Source: Microbacterium binotii
GTDB lineage: Bacteria > Actinomycetota > Actinomycetes > Actinomycetales > Microbacteriaceae
Direction of reading: 5' to 3'
Length of the DNA: 64,000 nucleotides
NCBI RefSeq assembly: GCF_021398715.1
Contig: NZ_CP090347.1
Coordinates: 992,001-1,056,000, forward strand
Shown one piece after another: positions 10,199-17,465 of this stretch. Under the pieces are notes generated by a model that was not told the origin of the DNA, ran no database searches, and saw only the letters and a program-made list of their open reading frames with translations. Position numbers and translations under genes: made by a program. How positions within the stretch are numbered: position 1 is the stretch's first letter; the number at the start of each line of letters is the position of its first letter.

Positions 10199-10582
10199 AT
10201 GCCCACCGGCAAGGTCAGGTTCTACGACGAGGAGAAGGGGTTCGGCTTCATCTCCTCGGATGACGGTCAGGACGTCTTTCTTCACGCCACGGCTCTCCCG
10301 CAGGGCACGACCTCGGTCAAGCCCGGCACGCGGCTGGAGTTCGGTGTGGCCGACGGAAAGCGCGGACTGCAGGCGCTGTCGGTGAGGGTGCTCGACGCCC
10401 CCGTCAGTCTCGCGAAGCGCGCGCGCAAGCCCGCCGACGACATGGCGATCATCCTCGAAGACCTCGTGAAGCTGCTCGACGGGATCGGCGGCGACCTGCG
10501 CCGCGGGCGGTACCCCTCGTCGTCGCACTCGAAGAAGATCGCCGCCGTGCTGCGCAAGGTAGCCGATGACCTCGACGCCTGA
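10199..10582 (+). CDS. cspB: Cold-shock domain protein with C-terminal extension
   Basis: A 127-residue protein. Residues 1-65 form a cold-shock domain (MPTGKVRFYDEEKGFGF, DVFLHATALP). Residues 66-127 are a helical extension ending RYPSSSHSKKIAAVLRKVADDLDA. This two-part architecture matches the mycobacterial CspB (Rv0871) type rather than the short CspA type found earlier in the window. The start at 10199 is chosen by the conserved MPTGKV; AGCGAGG upstream is a modest ribosome site. The 3' end overlaps the DUF3027 gene by 17 bases, so the two are coupled. Confidence 0.93.
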   Translation: MPTGKVRFYDEEKGFGFISSDDGQDVFLHATALPQGTTSVKPGTRLEFGVADGKRGLQALSVRVLDAPVSLAKRARKPADDMAIILEDLVKLLDGIGGDLRRGRYPSSSHSKKIAAVLRKVADDLDA

Positions 10583-11324
10583 GTCCGGCGCGGAGTCGGT
10601 CTCCGATGAGGCCGTCGATGCGGAGCTCGTCGCGCAGTCCGATGAGACCGTGGTGACGGAGGTGGCGGCGGAGGAAGCCGCCATCCTCGACGCCAACGCT
10701 GTCGAGGTCGAACCTCGAGAGCCCGATGCCGAGCTTCTGGCCGCTCACGAGCTGGCGCTGTCCGCGCTTCACGAGATCACCAAGCCGCAGACCGTGGGGC
10801 CGGCGGCCGGATACACACTCGAGCCCGACGGTGTCGTCTCGCTCCGCTTCGAGAATCGCCTGGCGGGATACCCGGGCTGGTACTGGACGGTCTCGGTGGC
10901 CCGTGTCCAGGGCGCCGAGCCCACGGTCCTCGAGGTCGAGCTGCTTCCCGGCGACGGTGCCCTCCTCGCGCCGGAGTGGGTGCCGTGGGCCACACGGCTC
11001 GCGGAATACCACGCCCAGCAGGCCGCGGCGGCGGAGGCTGCCGCGGAGGCCGAGAGCGATGAGGACGCCGCCGAGGACGACGACTCCGATGAGGATGCGG
11101 ACGACCTCGACGATGCCGACGACGATGAGGACGACGAGTCGGAGGACGGCGAGTCGATCCTCCACGCGGGCGACGTCGACGGCGTCGACATCGACGAGCT
11201 CGACGACGACTACGACGAGTCGGAGGATGACGAGTCCGATGAAGACGAGTCCGACGAAGACGAGTCCGACGCCGAGTCCGACGACGCCGAGTCCGACGAT
11301 GAGGACGACCCCGACGAGGACTGA
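10566..11324 (+). CDS. DUF3027 protein with long acidic tail
   Basis: A 252-residue protein. An acidic N-terminus (1-55) leads into a DUF3027 core (about 60-150) with GYTLEPDGVVSLRFENRLAGYPGWYW and the Trp-rich PEWVPWATRLAEY. From about residue 158 to the end the chain is almost only Asp, Glu and Ser, with repeated DESDEDESDE units encoded by repeated GACGAGTCC codons. The role of DUF3027 is unknown; the family commonly follows this type of cold-shock gene. The tail could bind cations or basic proteins (inference). The start overlaps cspB. Confidence 0.85.
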   Translation: MTSTPESGAESVSDEAVDAELVAQSDETVVTEVAAEEAAILDANAVEVEPREPDAELLAAHELALSALHEITKPQTVGPAAGYTLEPDGVVSLRFENRLAGYPGWYWTVSVARVQGAEPTVLEVELLPGDGALLAPEWVPWATRLAEYHAQQAAAAEAAAEAESDEDAAEDDDSDEDADDLDDADDDEDDESEDGESILHAGDVDGVDIDELDDDYDESEDDESDEDESDEDESDAESDDAESDDEDDPDED

Positions 11325-11354
11325 GTCCGCCACGGACTACGCCCACTGAGCATC

Positions 11355-11398
11355 CGTTCGCCGGGTGAGCATCACATCGAATGCTCACCCGGCGAACG
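11355..11398. terminator. Bidirectional terminator between DUF3027 gene and serC
   Basis: CGTTCGCCGGGTGAGCAT (11355-11372) and ATGCTCACCCGGCGAACG (11381-11398) form a perfect 18-bp stem with an 8-base loop. It lies between two converging genes (stops at 11324 plus strand, 11436 minus strand), so it can end transcription from both sides. Confidence 0.85.
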
Positions 11399-11435
11399 TG
11401 TACTCACCCGGTGGGGGCGCGAAGCCCCGTCCGGA

Positions 11436-12548
11436 TCAGAGGTGCTCGAGCGTGTAGTCGATGCTGCGCGTCAGCTGGCGCACGTCGTCGGGATCGATCG
11501 AGGTGAACGTCGCCACCCGCAGCTGGTTGCGGCCGAGCTTGCGGTACGGCTCCGTGTCGACGATGCCGTTCGCGCGGAGGCTCGCGGCGACGGCCGCCGC
11601 ATCCACGCTCTCGTCGAAGTCGATCGTGACGACCACGGGGGAGCGGTCTGCGACGTCGGTGACGAAGGGCGTCGCGACGCTCGACGCCTCGGCCCAGTCG
11701 TAGAGGACCTGGGAGGACTCGGCGGTGCGCGCCGCCGCCCAGCTCAGGCCGCCGCTGGCGTTGATCCAGCGCACCTGCTCGTCGAGGAGCACCAGCGTCG
11801 AGAGTGCCGGGGTGTTGAGAGTCTGCTGCAGGCGGGAGTTGTCGAGCGCATTCTTCAGGCTCAGGAACTCCGGGATGTAGCGACCGGATGCGGCGATGCG
11901 CTCGATGCGCTCGATCGCCGCGGGCGAGACGGCCGCGAAGAACAGGCCGCCGTCGGAGCCGAGATTCTTCTGCGGGGCGAAGTAATAGACATCGGTCTCG
12001 GCGACGTCGAAGTCGATGCCGCCCGCCGCGCTCGTCGCGTCGATCACCGTCAGCGCACCGGCATCCCCGGCGACGCGGGCGATCCGGGTGGCGACACCCG
12101 TCGAGGTCTCGTTGTGCGGCCACGCATACACGTCGACGCCCTCCACGGCCTCGGGGGAGGTGCTCGTGCCGGGCTCGGCCTTGCGGACGTCGGGTGCCTG
12201 CAGCCACGGCGCGGCCGCAGCAGCGGCGAACTTGCCGCCGAACTCGCCGAACACCAGGTTCTGCGCGCGGTTCTCGATGAGCCCGAAGGCAGCCGCATCC
12301 CAGAAGGCGGTCGATCCGCCGTTGCCGACGACGATCTCGTATCCCACGGGCAGGCGCAGCAGCGCCGCGAGGCCCTCCCGCACACTCGCGACGAGGTTCT
12401 TCACCGGAGCCTGGCGGTGCGAGGTGCCCAGCAGCGACGAACCGCGCTCGGCCAGAGCAGCGACCTGCTCCGGGCGGATCTTGGAGGGGCCGCATCCGAA
12501 GCGGCCGTCGGCGGGCAGGATCTCGCGAGGGAGCACGACGTGGGACAT
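11436..12548 (-). CDS. serC: Phosphoserine transaminase
   Basis: A 370-residue PLP enzyme that makes 3-phosphoserine from 3-phosphohydroxypyruvate and glutamate, in serine biosynthesis. It has the family start GRFGCGPSKIRPEQ and the PLP-binding Lys in YYFAPQKNLGSDGG. Length and motifs match the actinobacterial SerC type. The start at 12548 lies six bases after TAGAAT (minus strand, 12555-12560), a near-consensus -10 with no ribosome site, so a leaderless transcript is likely. It diverges from dtxR across 96 bases. Confidence 0.96.
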   Translation of the reverse strand: MSHVVLPREILPADGRFGCGPSKIRPEQVAALAERGSSLLGTSHRQAPVKNLVASVREGLAALLRLPVGYEIVVGNGGSTAFWDAAAFGLIENRAQNLVFGEFGGKFAAAAAAPWLQAPDVRKAEPGTSTSPEAVEGVDVYAWPHNETSTGVATRIARVAGDAGALTVIDATSAAGGIDFDVAETDVYYFAPQKNLGSDGGLFFAAVSPAAIERIERIAASGRYIPEFLSLKNALDNSRLQQTLNTPALSTLVLLDEQVRWINASGGLSWAAARTAESSQVLYDWAEASSVATPFVTDVADRSPVVVTIDFDESVDAAAVAASLRANGIVDTEPYRKLGRNQLRVATFTSIDPDDVRQLTRSIDYTLEHL

Positions 12549-12644
12549 GGCTCGATTCTAGGGGCGTGCTCGCCGTCGACCGCCGTGACCATCGTCACGT
12601 TGGATAGGCTCTCCTCGGGCCCCTATGACTTCGAGGACACGTTC

Positions 12645-13346
12645 ATGACCGACCTGATCGACACGACAGAGATGTACCTGCGCACCATCCTCGAGCTCGA
12701 GGAGGAGAACATCGTTCCGCTGCGTGCACGCATCAGCGAACGACTCGGTCACTCCGGCCCGACCGTCTCGCAGACCGTCGGCCGGATGGAGCGCGACGGC
12801 CTCGTCATCGTCTCCGACGACCGCTCGCTGGAGCTGACGGGCGCCGGTCGGCAGAAGGCCGTCGACGTCATGCGCAAGCACCGCCTCGCGGAGCGTCTGC
12901 TCAGCGACGTGATCGGACTCGATTGGGCCTACGTCCACGAAGAGGCCTGCCGCTGGGAGCACGTCATGAGCGAGCAGGTCGAGCGTCGGCTCGTCGAGCT
13001 GCTCGGACACCCCACCGAGTCGCCCTACGGCAACCCCATCCCGGGTCTGGACCAGCTGGGCGATCTGCCCAGCTCCACGTTCGAGGAGGGCGTCGTCGGC
13101 CTCGTCCGCAAGCTCGACGCCGAGGGCGGTCCGATCACCGGCACCGTGCGTCGCCTCGCCGAGCCCGCCCAGGTCGACCCCGAACTCCTGCAGCAGCTGC
13201 GGGCCGCCGGTGTCGTCCCCGGCGCCGCCGGATCGTTCCAATACAACGAGGGCTACGTCCTCGTGCAGATGGACGGTTCGGAGGAGGGGCTGGAGCTTCC
13301 TGTCGAGGTCGCAGGCCACATCTTCCTCGTCGCCGACGCTCGCTGA
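12645..13346 (+). CDS. dtxR: Iron-dependent repressor, DtxR/IdeR family
   Basis: A 233-residue metal-dependent repressor. A winged helix (1-70) is followed by a dimerisation and metal domain (70-140) and a C-terminal SH3-like domain. The metal ligands of the iron type are all in register: Met10 in TTEMYL, His79 and Glu83 in RKHRLAERLL, His98, Cys102, Glu105 and His106 in HEEACRWEH. Cys102 together with Met10 separates it from the manganese-type MntR found near 31 kb. The start at 12645 is set by the conserved N-terminus; the frame is open far upstream but antisense to serC. TAGGCT (12605-12610) is a likely -10. Confidence 0.95.
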   Translation: MTDLIDTTEMYLRTILELEEENIVPLRARISERLGHSGPTVSQTVGRMERDGLVIVSDDRSLELTGAGRQKAVDVMRKHRLAERLLSDVIGLDWAYVHEEACRWEHVMSEQVERRLVELLGHPTESPYGNPIPGLDQLGDLPSSTFEEGVVGLVRKLDAEGGPITGTVRRLAEPAQVDPELLQQLRAAGVVPGAAGSFQYNEGYVLVQMDGSEEGLELPVEVAGHIFLVADAR

Positions 13347-13394
13347 GAGCTGTACTCCACAGCCCGTCGGGGTATTGATCCGGCCCACGCCGGC

Positions 13395-13572
13395 GTGACT
13401 TATTCGTTACCTTCGGGTAGCCTCGGACAGTCCGCAGGTGAGAAGCCCACCGATGGATCCCGCACGGATTGCCTCTCCGGCTCGTCGTCCGTGTGGTGCA
13501 ACCCGCATATCGTGCCCCGACATCGAGTGCCGACGAGCCAGCGCCATGAGCGCGGAGGCGCCGGAGGATGAT
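13395..13572 (+). promoter_or_regulatory. Promoter and structured leader of the M23 peptidase gene
   Basis: A GTGACT/TAGCCT pair (13395-13400 and 13418-13423, spacer 17) is the best promoter, giving a leader of about 140 bases. Features seen: GTTACC-TTCG-GGTAGC (13407-13422), a UUCG-capped hairpin overlapping the -10, and the 9-bp inverted repeat GGCTCGTCG (13479-13487)/CGACGAGCC (13531-13539). The cyclic-di-AMP riboswitch that often controls such peptidases in actinobacteria was looked for and not found. Confidence 0.45.
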
Positions 13573-14457
13573 TTGGCTGAACAGAACGACGATTCGTCGG
13601 CAGGCGCGCCCGAGGCCGCCGCGAATCCCGTGACCAGTCGCCGCAGCATGCGCGAACTGGCTCGCACCGCCCAGGGTCAGGTGACCCGCACCAAGACCGC
13701 TGTCGTACGCGCCGCACGTCCGGCCCGCACCGGCCGCAGCTTCCGCAAGCCCCTGCGCAGCGTCGTGATCCTCAGCATGGTCGGCGGTCTCGTCGCGACC
13801 GTCGCCCTTCCCGCCTACGCAGCCTTCAACGGCGGTACGGATGCGGCCACCATCGAGCAGGTCGCGGCAGAGAACCCGCAGTCGCTCGTCGTCGCCTCCA
13901 CGGTCACCTCGGCAGGCCTCGACCGCGGCAGCTACGCGGCGACCACGCCCGAAGAGGTCGAGAAGAAGAAGGCCGCCGAAGCCGCCGCTGCGCGCATCGC
14001 CGCCGCCGGTTCCGCCGCCTCGTTCTCCGCCGCCAACATCGACCTGAACATGGTCGCCCCCGGCAGTGGTGCCGTGCGCTGGCCGCTCGACATGTCGCAG
14101 ATCCGCGTCGGTCGCGGATTCGGTGCCGACGGCTACCACCAGGGCGTCGACCTGCTCGGCGCGGCCGGTACCCCCGAGTTCGCCGCCGCGGCGGGAACCG
14201 TCCGCGTCGCCGGCTGGTACTACGGCTACGGCTACGCGGTCGTGCTCGACAGCGTGATCAACGGCCAGAGCGTCACCACTCTGTACGGCCACATGACCCA
14301 GACCCTGGTGAACCCGGGCGACTACGTCGAGGCCGGCCAGATCATCGGCCTGATGGGAAGCACCGGCTCCTCCACCGCCAACCACCTCCACTTCGAGGTA
14401 CGCATCGGCGGCGGCCTGGTCGACCCCTACGCCTGGCTGCAGGCCAACGCGGGCTGA
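13573..14457 (+). CDS. M23 family cell-wall metallopeptidase
   Basis: A 294-residue protein with a basic cytoplasmic N-terminus, one membrane/signal helix (LRSVVILSMVGGLVATVALPAYA), an Ala-rich helical linker and an M23 peptidase domain (about 180-294). Zinc ligands are visible: HxxxD in YHQGVDLLG and the second motif HLHFEV. Such enzymes cut peptide cross-links in peptidoglycan. The TTG at 13573 is chosen because GGAGG (13563-13567) sits five bases before it; ATG codons in frame at 13546 and 13438 have no ribosome site but cannot be excluded. The gene has its own promoter and is not in an operon. Confidence 0.85.
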   Translation: MAEQNDDSSAGAPEAAANPVTSRRSMRELARTAQGQVTRTKTAVVRAARPARTGRSFRKPLRSVVILSMVGGLVATVALPAYAAFNGGTDAATIEQVAAENPQSLVVASTVTSAGLDRGSYAATTPEEVEKKKAAEAAAARIAAAGSAASFSAANIDLNMVAPGSGAVRWPLDMSQIRVGRGFGADGYHQGVDLLGAAGTPEFAAAAGTVRVAGWYYGYGYAVVLDSVINGQSVTTLYGHMTQTLVNPGDYVEAGQIIGLMGSTGSSTANHLHFEVRIGGGLVDPYAWLQANAG

Positions 14458-14554
14458 CCCCGACACGATTCCGAGAGTTCATCAAGCACGCGTCCCGGGC
14501 GCGTCGCGGTGGGCTACCCTGAGGGCACGACGCTGAGAGAAGCGGAGGGCGCCG

Positions 14555-14665
14555 ATGGGCAGTTCACCACGCATCCGAACCATGGATGCGCTCGGTCTGC
14601 TCGTCCTTCGGCATCACGTGACCGACACTCACGGGTTTCCCGTGTGTCCAAGGCGCTGTCCATGA
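14555..14665 (+). CDS. Possible 36-residue leader peptide ahead of the HNH gene
   Basis: A short ORF starting ATG at 14555 with a strong GGAGGG (14544-14549) five bases before it. It encodes MGSSPRIRTMDALGLLVL, then RHHVTDTHGFPVCPRRCP, and stops (TGA 14663-14665) inside the loop of an intrinsic terminator. That arrangement is typical of ribosome-controlled attenuators. A second hairpin (cacggg/cccgtg, 14630-14644) lies just before the terminator. TACCCT (14515-14520) may be its -10. There is no homology argument, only position and ribosome site. Confidence 0.5.
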   Translation: MGSSPRIRTMDALGLLVLRHHVTDTHGFPVCPRRCP

Positions 14666-14680
14666 GGCAGCGCCTTTTTT
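14651..14680 (+). terminator. Intrinsic terminator between leader ORF and HNH gene
   Basis: AGGCGCTG (14651-14658) pairs with CAGCGCCT (14668-14675) around a 9-base loop, followed directly by a run of T. It is the only hairpin noted in this high-GC window with a real T-tract. It lies 77 bases before the HNH start and downstream of any visible promoter, so it either ends a small RNA or attenuates the HNH gene. Confidence 0.88.
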
Positions 14681-14756
14681 CATGCCTCCGCACCCCCGAT
14701 GCGTCCATCGAATCGAATATCCGCGAAGCCGTCCGGGCCATTCGAGAGGACTGGGA

Positions 14757-15254
14757 ATGCGCACACTGGTGCTGAACGCCGGCTACGAGCCACTGGCGGT
14801 CGTCTCCTTCAAGCGAGCGCTCGTGCTCGTCATGAACGAGAAGGCGACCATCGTCGAACGCGTCGAGGACGTGCCCATCTGGGGCACGACGCAGATCTAT
14901 GACCGGCCCGCGGTCATCATCCTCACCCGCTACGTGCGCATACCGAATGTGCGCAACGTGCCGGTCACCCGCCGGGGCGTGCTGCGCCGCGACGGGCACC
15001 GTTGCGCATACTGCGGGAAGGCCGCATCCACCATCGACCACGTGCTGCCGCGTTCGCGCGGCGGGCGCGACACCTGGCAGAACCTGGTGGCGTGCTGCCT
15101 GCGCTGCAACAACGTCAAGGGGGACCGCACGCCGCAGGAGATGTCGTGGACGCTGCGCCTCGTGCCGGACGTGCCGCACGGTTCGGGCTGGAGTGTGCGC
15201 GGAACGGAGCGGGCCGATCCGCGGTGGGAGCCGTACCTGGCGCTCGCCGCCTGA
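14757..15254 (+). CDS. HNH endonuclease
   Basis: A 165-residue protein with an N-terminal beta domain (MRTLVLNAGYEPLAVV) and a zinc-stabilised HNH nuclease domain (about 80-125): CAYCG, then DHVLPRSRGG, then N, then CLRCNNVKGD. The two CxxC pairs bind a structural zinc and the His/Asn/His residues form the nuclease site. The family is widespread in actinobacteria outside restriction systems; its target is unknown. The start at 14757 is the conserved one; GAGAGGACTGGGA upstream is a weak ribosome site. It may be controlled by the upstream terminator. Confidence 0.9.
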   Translation: MRTLVLNAGYEPLAVVSFKRALVLVMNEKATIVERVEDVPIWGTTQIYDRPAVIILTRYVRIPNVRNVPVTRRGVLRRDGHRCAYCGKAASTIDHVLPRSRGGRDTWQNLVACCLRCNNVKGDRTPQEMSWTLRLVPDVPHGSGWSVRGTERADPRWEPYLALAA

Positions 15255-15259
15255 GCCCC

Positions 15260-15757
15260 CTACCGCTCGAGCCGCTCGCTCCAGTGCTGCAGGATGCGGG
15301 CGAGCTGCTCCGCATCCGGCGCATCCAGCATCGCGACCAGGCGATGCTCGTTGGCGATGTGGGCGGTGAAGGCGTCGTCGATCAGCTCGCGTCCGGCCTC
15401 GGTCAGCGCGACCAGGCGGCGCCTGCCGTCGGCGTCGGATCCGGAGCGTGTGACGAGGCCGCGTTCGACGAGGCGGTCGACGCGCTTGGTGAGCCCGCCC
15501 GAGGTGACCATCGTGTGTTCTGCCAGTTCGCCGGCCGGTCTGCTGTAGGGCGCGCCCGCCCGCCGGAGTGAGGCGAGCAGGTCGAACTCCGCCTCGGTGA
15601 GCCCGAAGCGGGCGTACACCGCGGTGAGCTCGCGGGTGAGAGCCATGCCCACGCGGTGGATGCGGCCGATGACGCCCTGGGGGGAGGGGTCGAGATCGGG
15701 ACGCTCTCGACGCCAGTCGTCCTGGATGCGGCTGACGCGATCCTCGGTTCCGCTCAT
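15260..15757 (-). CDS. MarR family transcriptional regulator
   Basis: A 165-residue winged-helix regulator. The helix-turn-helix region is LAEHTMVTSGGLTKRVDRLVERGLV, with the wing [17 protein letters not shown]. MarR proteins are usually repressors released by small molecules. The gene diverges from an EamA exporter across 40 bases that contain a double palindrome, so it very probably represses both. The start at 15757 lies six bases after TATCGT (minus strand, 15764-15769), giving a leaderless transcript. Confidence 0.92.
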   Translation of the reverse strand: MSGTEDRVSRIQDDWRRERPDLDPSPQGVIGRIHRVGMALTRELTAVYARFGLTEAEFDLLASLRRAGAPYSRPAGELAEHTMVTSGGLTKRVDRLVERGLVTRSGSDADGRRRLVALTEAGRELIDDAFTAHIANEHRLVAMLDAPDAEQLARILQHWSERLER

Positions 15758-15768
15758 GCGACCACGAT

Positions 15769-15806
15769 ATCTTCCACGGAAGGTAGTATTTCCTTCCATG
15801 GAAGAT
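15769..15806. promoter_or_regulatory. Double operator between marR-type gene and eamA gene
   Basis: Two palindromes, CTTCCACGGAAG (15771-15782) and CTTCCATGGAAG (15793-15804), sit 22 bases apart centre to centre within a larger inverted repeat (15769-15783 with 15792-15806, one mismatch). The second contains the ATG of the exporter gene and the first abuts the marR-type -10. TAGTAT (15784-15789) between them is a good -10 for the exporter. Two adjacent dyads fit binding of two MarR dimers. Confidence 0.8.
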
Positions 15807-16733
15807 AAATGGCGGCGATGGATCCTCATCACCGCGATCGCGCCGGTCGCGTGGGGCAGCACCTATGTCGTGACGCGGCACCTGCTGCCGCCCGATGTGC
15901 CGCTGTGGGGTGCTGTCATCCGATGCCTGCCCGCCGGGCTGCTCGTGCTGCTGTTCGCCCGCCGCCTTCCGCGCGGCTCGTGGTGGTGGCGGTCGCTGCT
16001 GCTGGGAGTGCTGAACGTCGGCGGCTTCAGCGTGCTGATCTACATCGTCGGCCAGCGGCTTCCCTCGAGCCTGGCGGCGACCCTCATGTCCACCTCGGCG
16101 GCGTGCATCATGCTCTTCGCCTGGGCATTGCTGGGGCAGCGGCCGCGCGTCGCCGCCGCGCTGGGGGCGGCTGTCGGGATCGCTGGTGTCGTGCTCATGC
16201 TCGGCGTCGGCGCGGGGTCGGTCGACCCGTGGGGCATCGCCGCCTCGCTGGGCGCCATGGTCGCCTCCTCCTTCGGGTTCGTCCTCACCTCGCGCTGGGG
16301 GCAGGAGGTGCCGGCGCTCGCCATGACGTCATGGCAGCTCTTGGCGGGCTCCGTCGTTCTCGTGCCCGTCGCGCTGGTCGTGGAGGGCCCGCCCCCGCAG
16401 CTGAGCCCCGAGGGGGTCATCGGATTCGCCTACGTCATGCTCATCGGTACGGCGGTGGCCTACGCGGCCTGGTTCGCCGGTCTGCAGCGGCTGCCCGCCG
16501 CCGCGGTCGGTCTCGTCGGGCTGCTGAACCCGGTCACGGGCGTCGTGCTGGGGGTCGTGCTGGCGGGGGAGCCGTTCGGTCCCGCGCAGGTGGTCGGGCT
16601 CGCTCTCGTGCTCGGCGGGGTTGTGTGGGGCGTGCTGCCGCATCGTCGCCGCGCGACGCGGCAGGAATCGGTCCCCGGTCGGCAGTCGGGTGAGGCGCCG
16701 GAGCCGGTGTCGCGTGGTGGGATGAAGGCATGA
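15798..16733 (+). CDS. EamA/DMT family transporter
   Basis: A 311-residue protein with about ten hydrophobic helices in two repeated halves, as in drug/metabolite exporters of the EamA family (start WILITAIAPVAWGSTYVVTRH, late segment NPVTGVVLGVVLAGEPFG). It probably exports a small metabolite or toxic compound that also acts on the adjacent MarR-type repressor (inference). The ATG at 15798 lies inside the operator and eight bases after TAGTAT, with no ribosome site, so translation is probably leaderless. The stop overlaps the next gene by four bases. Confidence 0.9.
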   Translation: MEDKWRRWILITAIAPVAWGSTYVVTRHLLPPDVPLWGAVIRCLPAGLLVLLFARRLPRGSWWWRSLLLGVLNVGGFSVLIYIVGQRLPSSLAATLMSTSAACIMLFAWALLGQRPRVAAALGAAVGIAGVVLMLGVGAGSVDPWGIAASLGAMVASSFGFVLTSRWGQEVPALAMTSWQLLAGSVVLVPVALVVEGPPPQLSPEGVIGFAYVMLIGTAVAYAAWFAGLQRLPAAAVGLVGLLNPVTGVVLGVVLAGEPFGPAQVVGLALVLGGVVWGVLPHRRRATRQESVPGRQSGEAPEPVSRGGMKA

Positions 16734-17323
16734 CGCGCGCGCTCGTGGTGATCGACATGCAGAAGGGGTTCGACGACCTGGAGTTCTGGGGGCCGACGGC
16801 GAATCCGCAGTGCGAGCGGAACGTCGCCGCGCTGGTGCAGTATGCAGAGGTCGAGGGCATCCCGGTCGTCGTGGTCCGTCACGACTCGCGCAGTGAGACG
16901 TCTGTGCTGCATCCGTCCGCCGCGGGCAACGCGCTCGTCGATGTCGTCGACCGCGCCCCGGCCGCGCTGCTGGTCACCAAGGACGTGAACTCCGCGTTCT
17001 ACGGCGACCCCGACCTTCACGCCTGGTTGCAGGAGCGGGGGATAGGGGAGCTGCTGATCTGCGGTATCCAGAGCAACATGTGCGTCGAGACCACGGCGCG
17101 GATGGCGGGCAATCTCGGGTACGACACCACGGTGGTGTGGGACGCGACCCGCACCTTCGATCTCGATGCCGAGATCAGCGGTATGGGGCGTGTGACGCGA
17201 ACGGCGGCGGAGATCATGGCCACCTCTGCGCTGGTCCTGCAGGAAGGCGGGTTCGCCCGCATCCGGACGACGGCCGAGATCGTCGAATCCGAGCGACGTG
17301 CGCACGATCGATCGCTGACCTGA
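16730..17323 (+). CDS. Isochorismatase-like cysteine hydrolase
   Basis: A 197-residue alpha/beta protein of the isochorismatase-like family. The catalytic triad is visible: Asp in VIDMQKGFDD, Lys in LVTKDVNSAF and Cys in GIQSNMCVETTARM. Family members hydrolyse amides or vinyl ethers such as nicotinamide, N-carbamoyl compounds or isochorismate; the substrate cannot be named. ATG overlaps the stop of the exporter (ATGA), so the pair is one operon and may act on the same compound. Confidence 0.88.
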   Translation: MTRALVVIDMQKGFDDLEFWGPTANPQCERNVAALVQYAEVEGIPVVVVRHDSRSETSVLHPSAAGNALVDVVDRAPAALLVTKDVNSAFYGDPDLHAWLQERGIGELLICGIQSNMCVETTARMAGNLGYDTTVVWDATRTFDLDAEISGMGRVTRTAAEIMATSALVLQEGGFARIRTTAEIVESERRAHDRSLT

Positions 17324-17430
17324 TGTCGCAGGCGGCACGTACGGTGCCGCCTGTCCCACCCCTCGTGCAGACGTCGCGGGTCGGCTCGCGAAGAGGATGT
17401 CCGAACTCGTTCGTATCTTCGAATCTGACA

Positions 17431-17459
17431 TTGAAGAACTAGAACATCCGTTCTAGCCT
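17431..17459 (+). promoter_or_regulatory. LexA-controlled promoter of the mutagenesis cassette
   Basis: TTGAAG (17431-17436), a 17-base spacer and TAGCCT (17454-17459) form a promoter. Within it lies CTAGAAC-ATCC-GTTCTAG (17439-17456), a perfect palindrome matching the actinobacterial SOS box (GAAC-N4-GTTC). LexA bound here would block the -10. The expected transcription start is at or within a base of the GTG at 17466. Confidence 0.93.
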
Positions 17460-17465
17460 GTCGGA

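Noticed and set aside
13380..13572. Cyclic-di-AMP (ydaO) riboswitch before the M23 peptidase
   Set aside because: None of its conserved blocks, such as GGGGTGAAT, are present.
14515..14560. CTGAGA near ACCC suggested a thiamine (THI-box) riboswitch
   Set aside because: The second conserved half (CCTGATCTGG) is absent and the downstream gene is an HNH nuclease.
14555..14680. 4.5S, 6S or tmRNA gene as explanation of the T-tract terminator
   Set aside because: No SRP GGAA-loop core, no 6S bulge architecture and no tRNA-like ends are visible.
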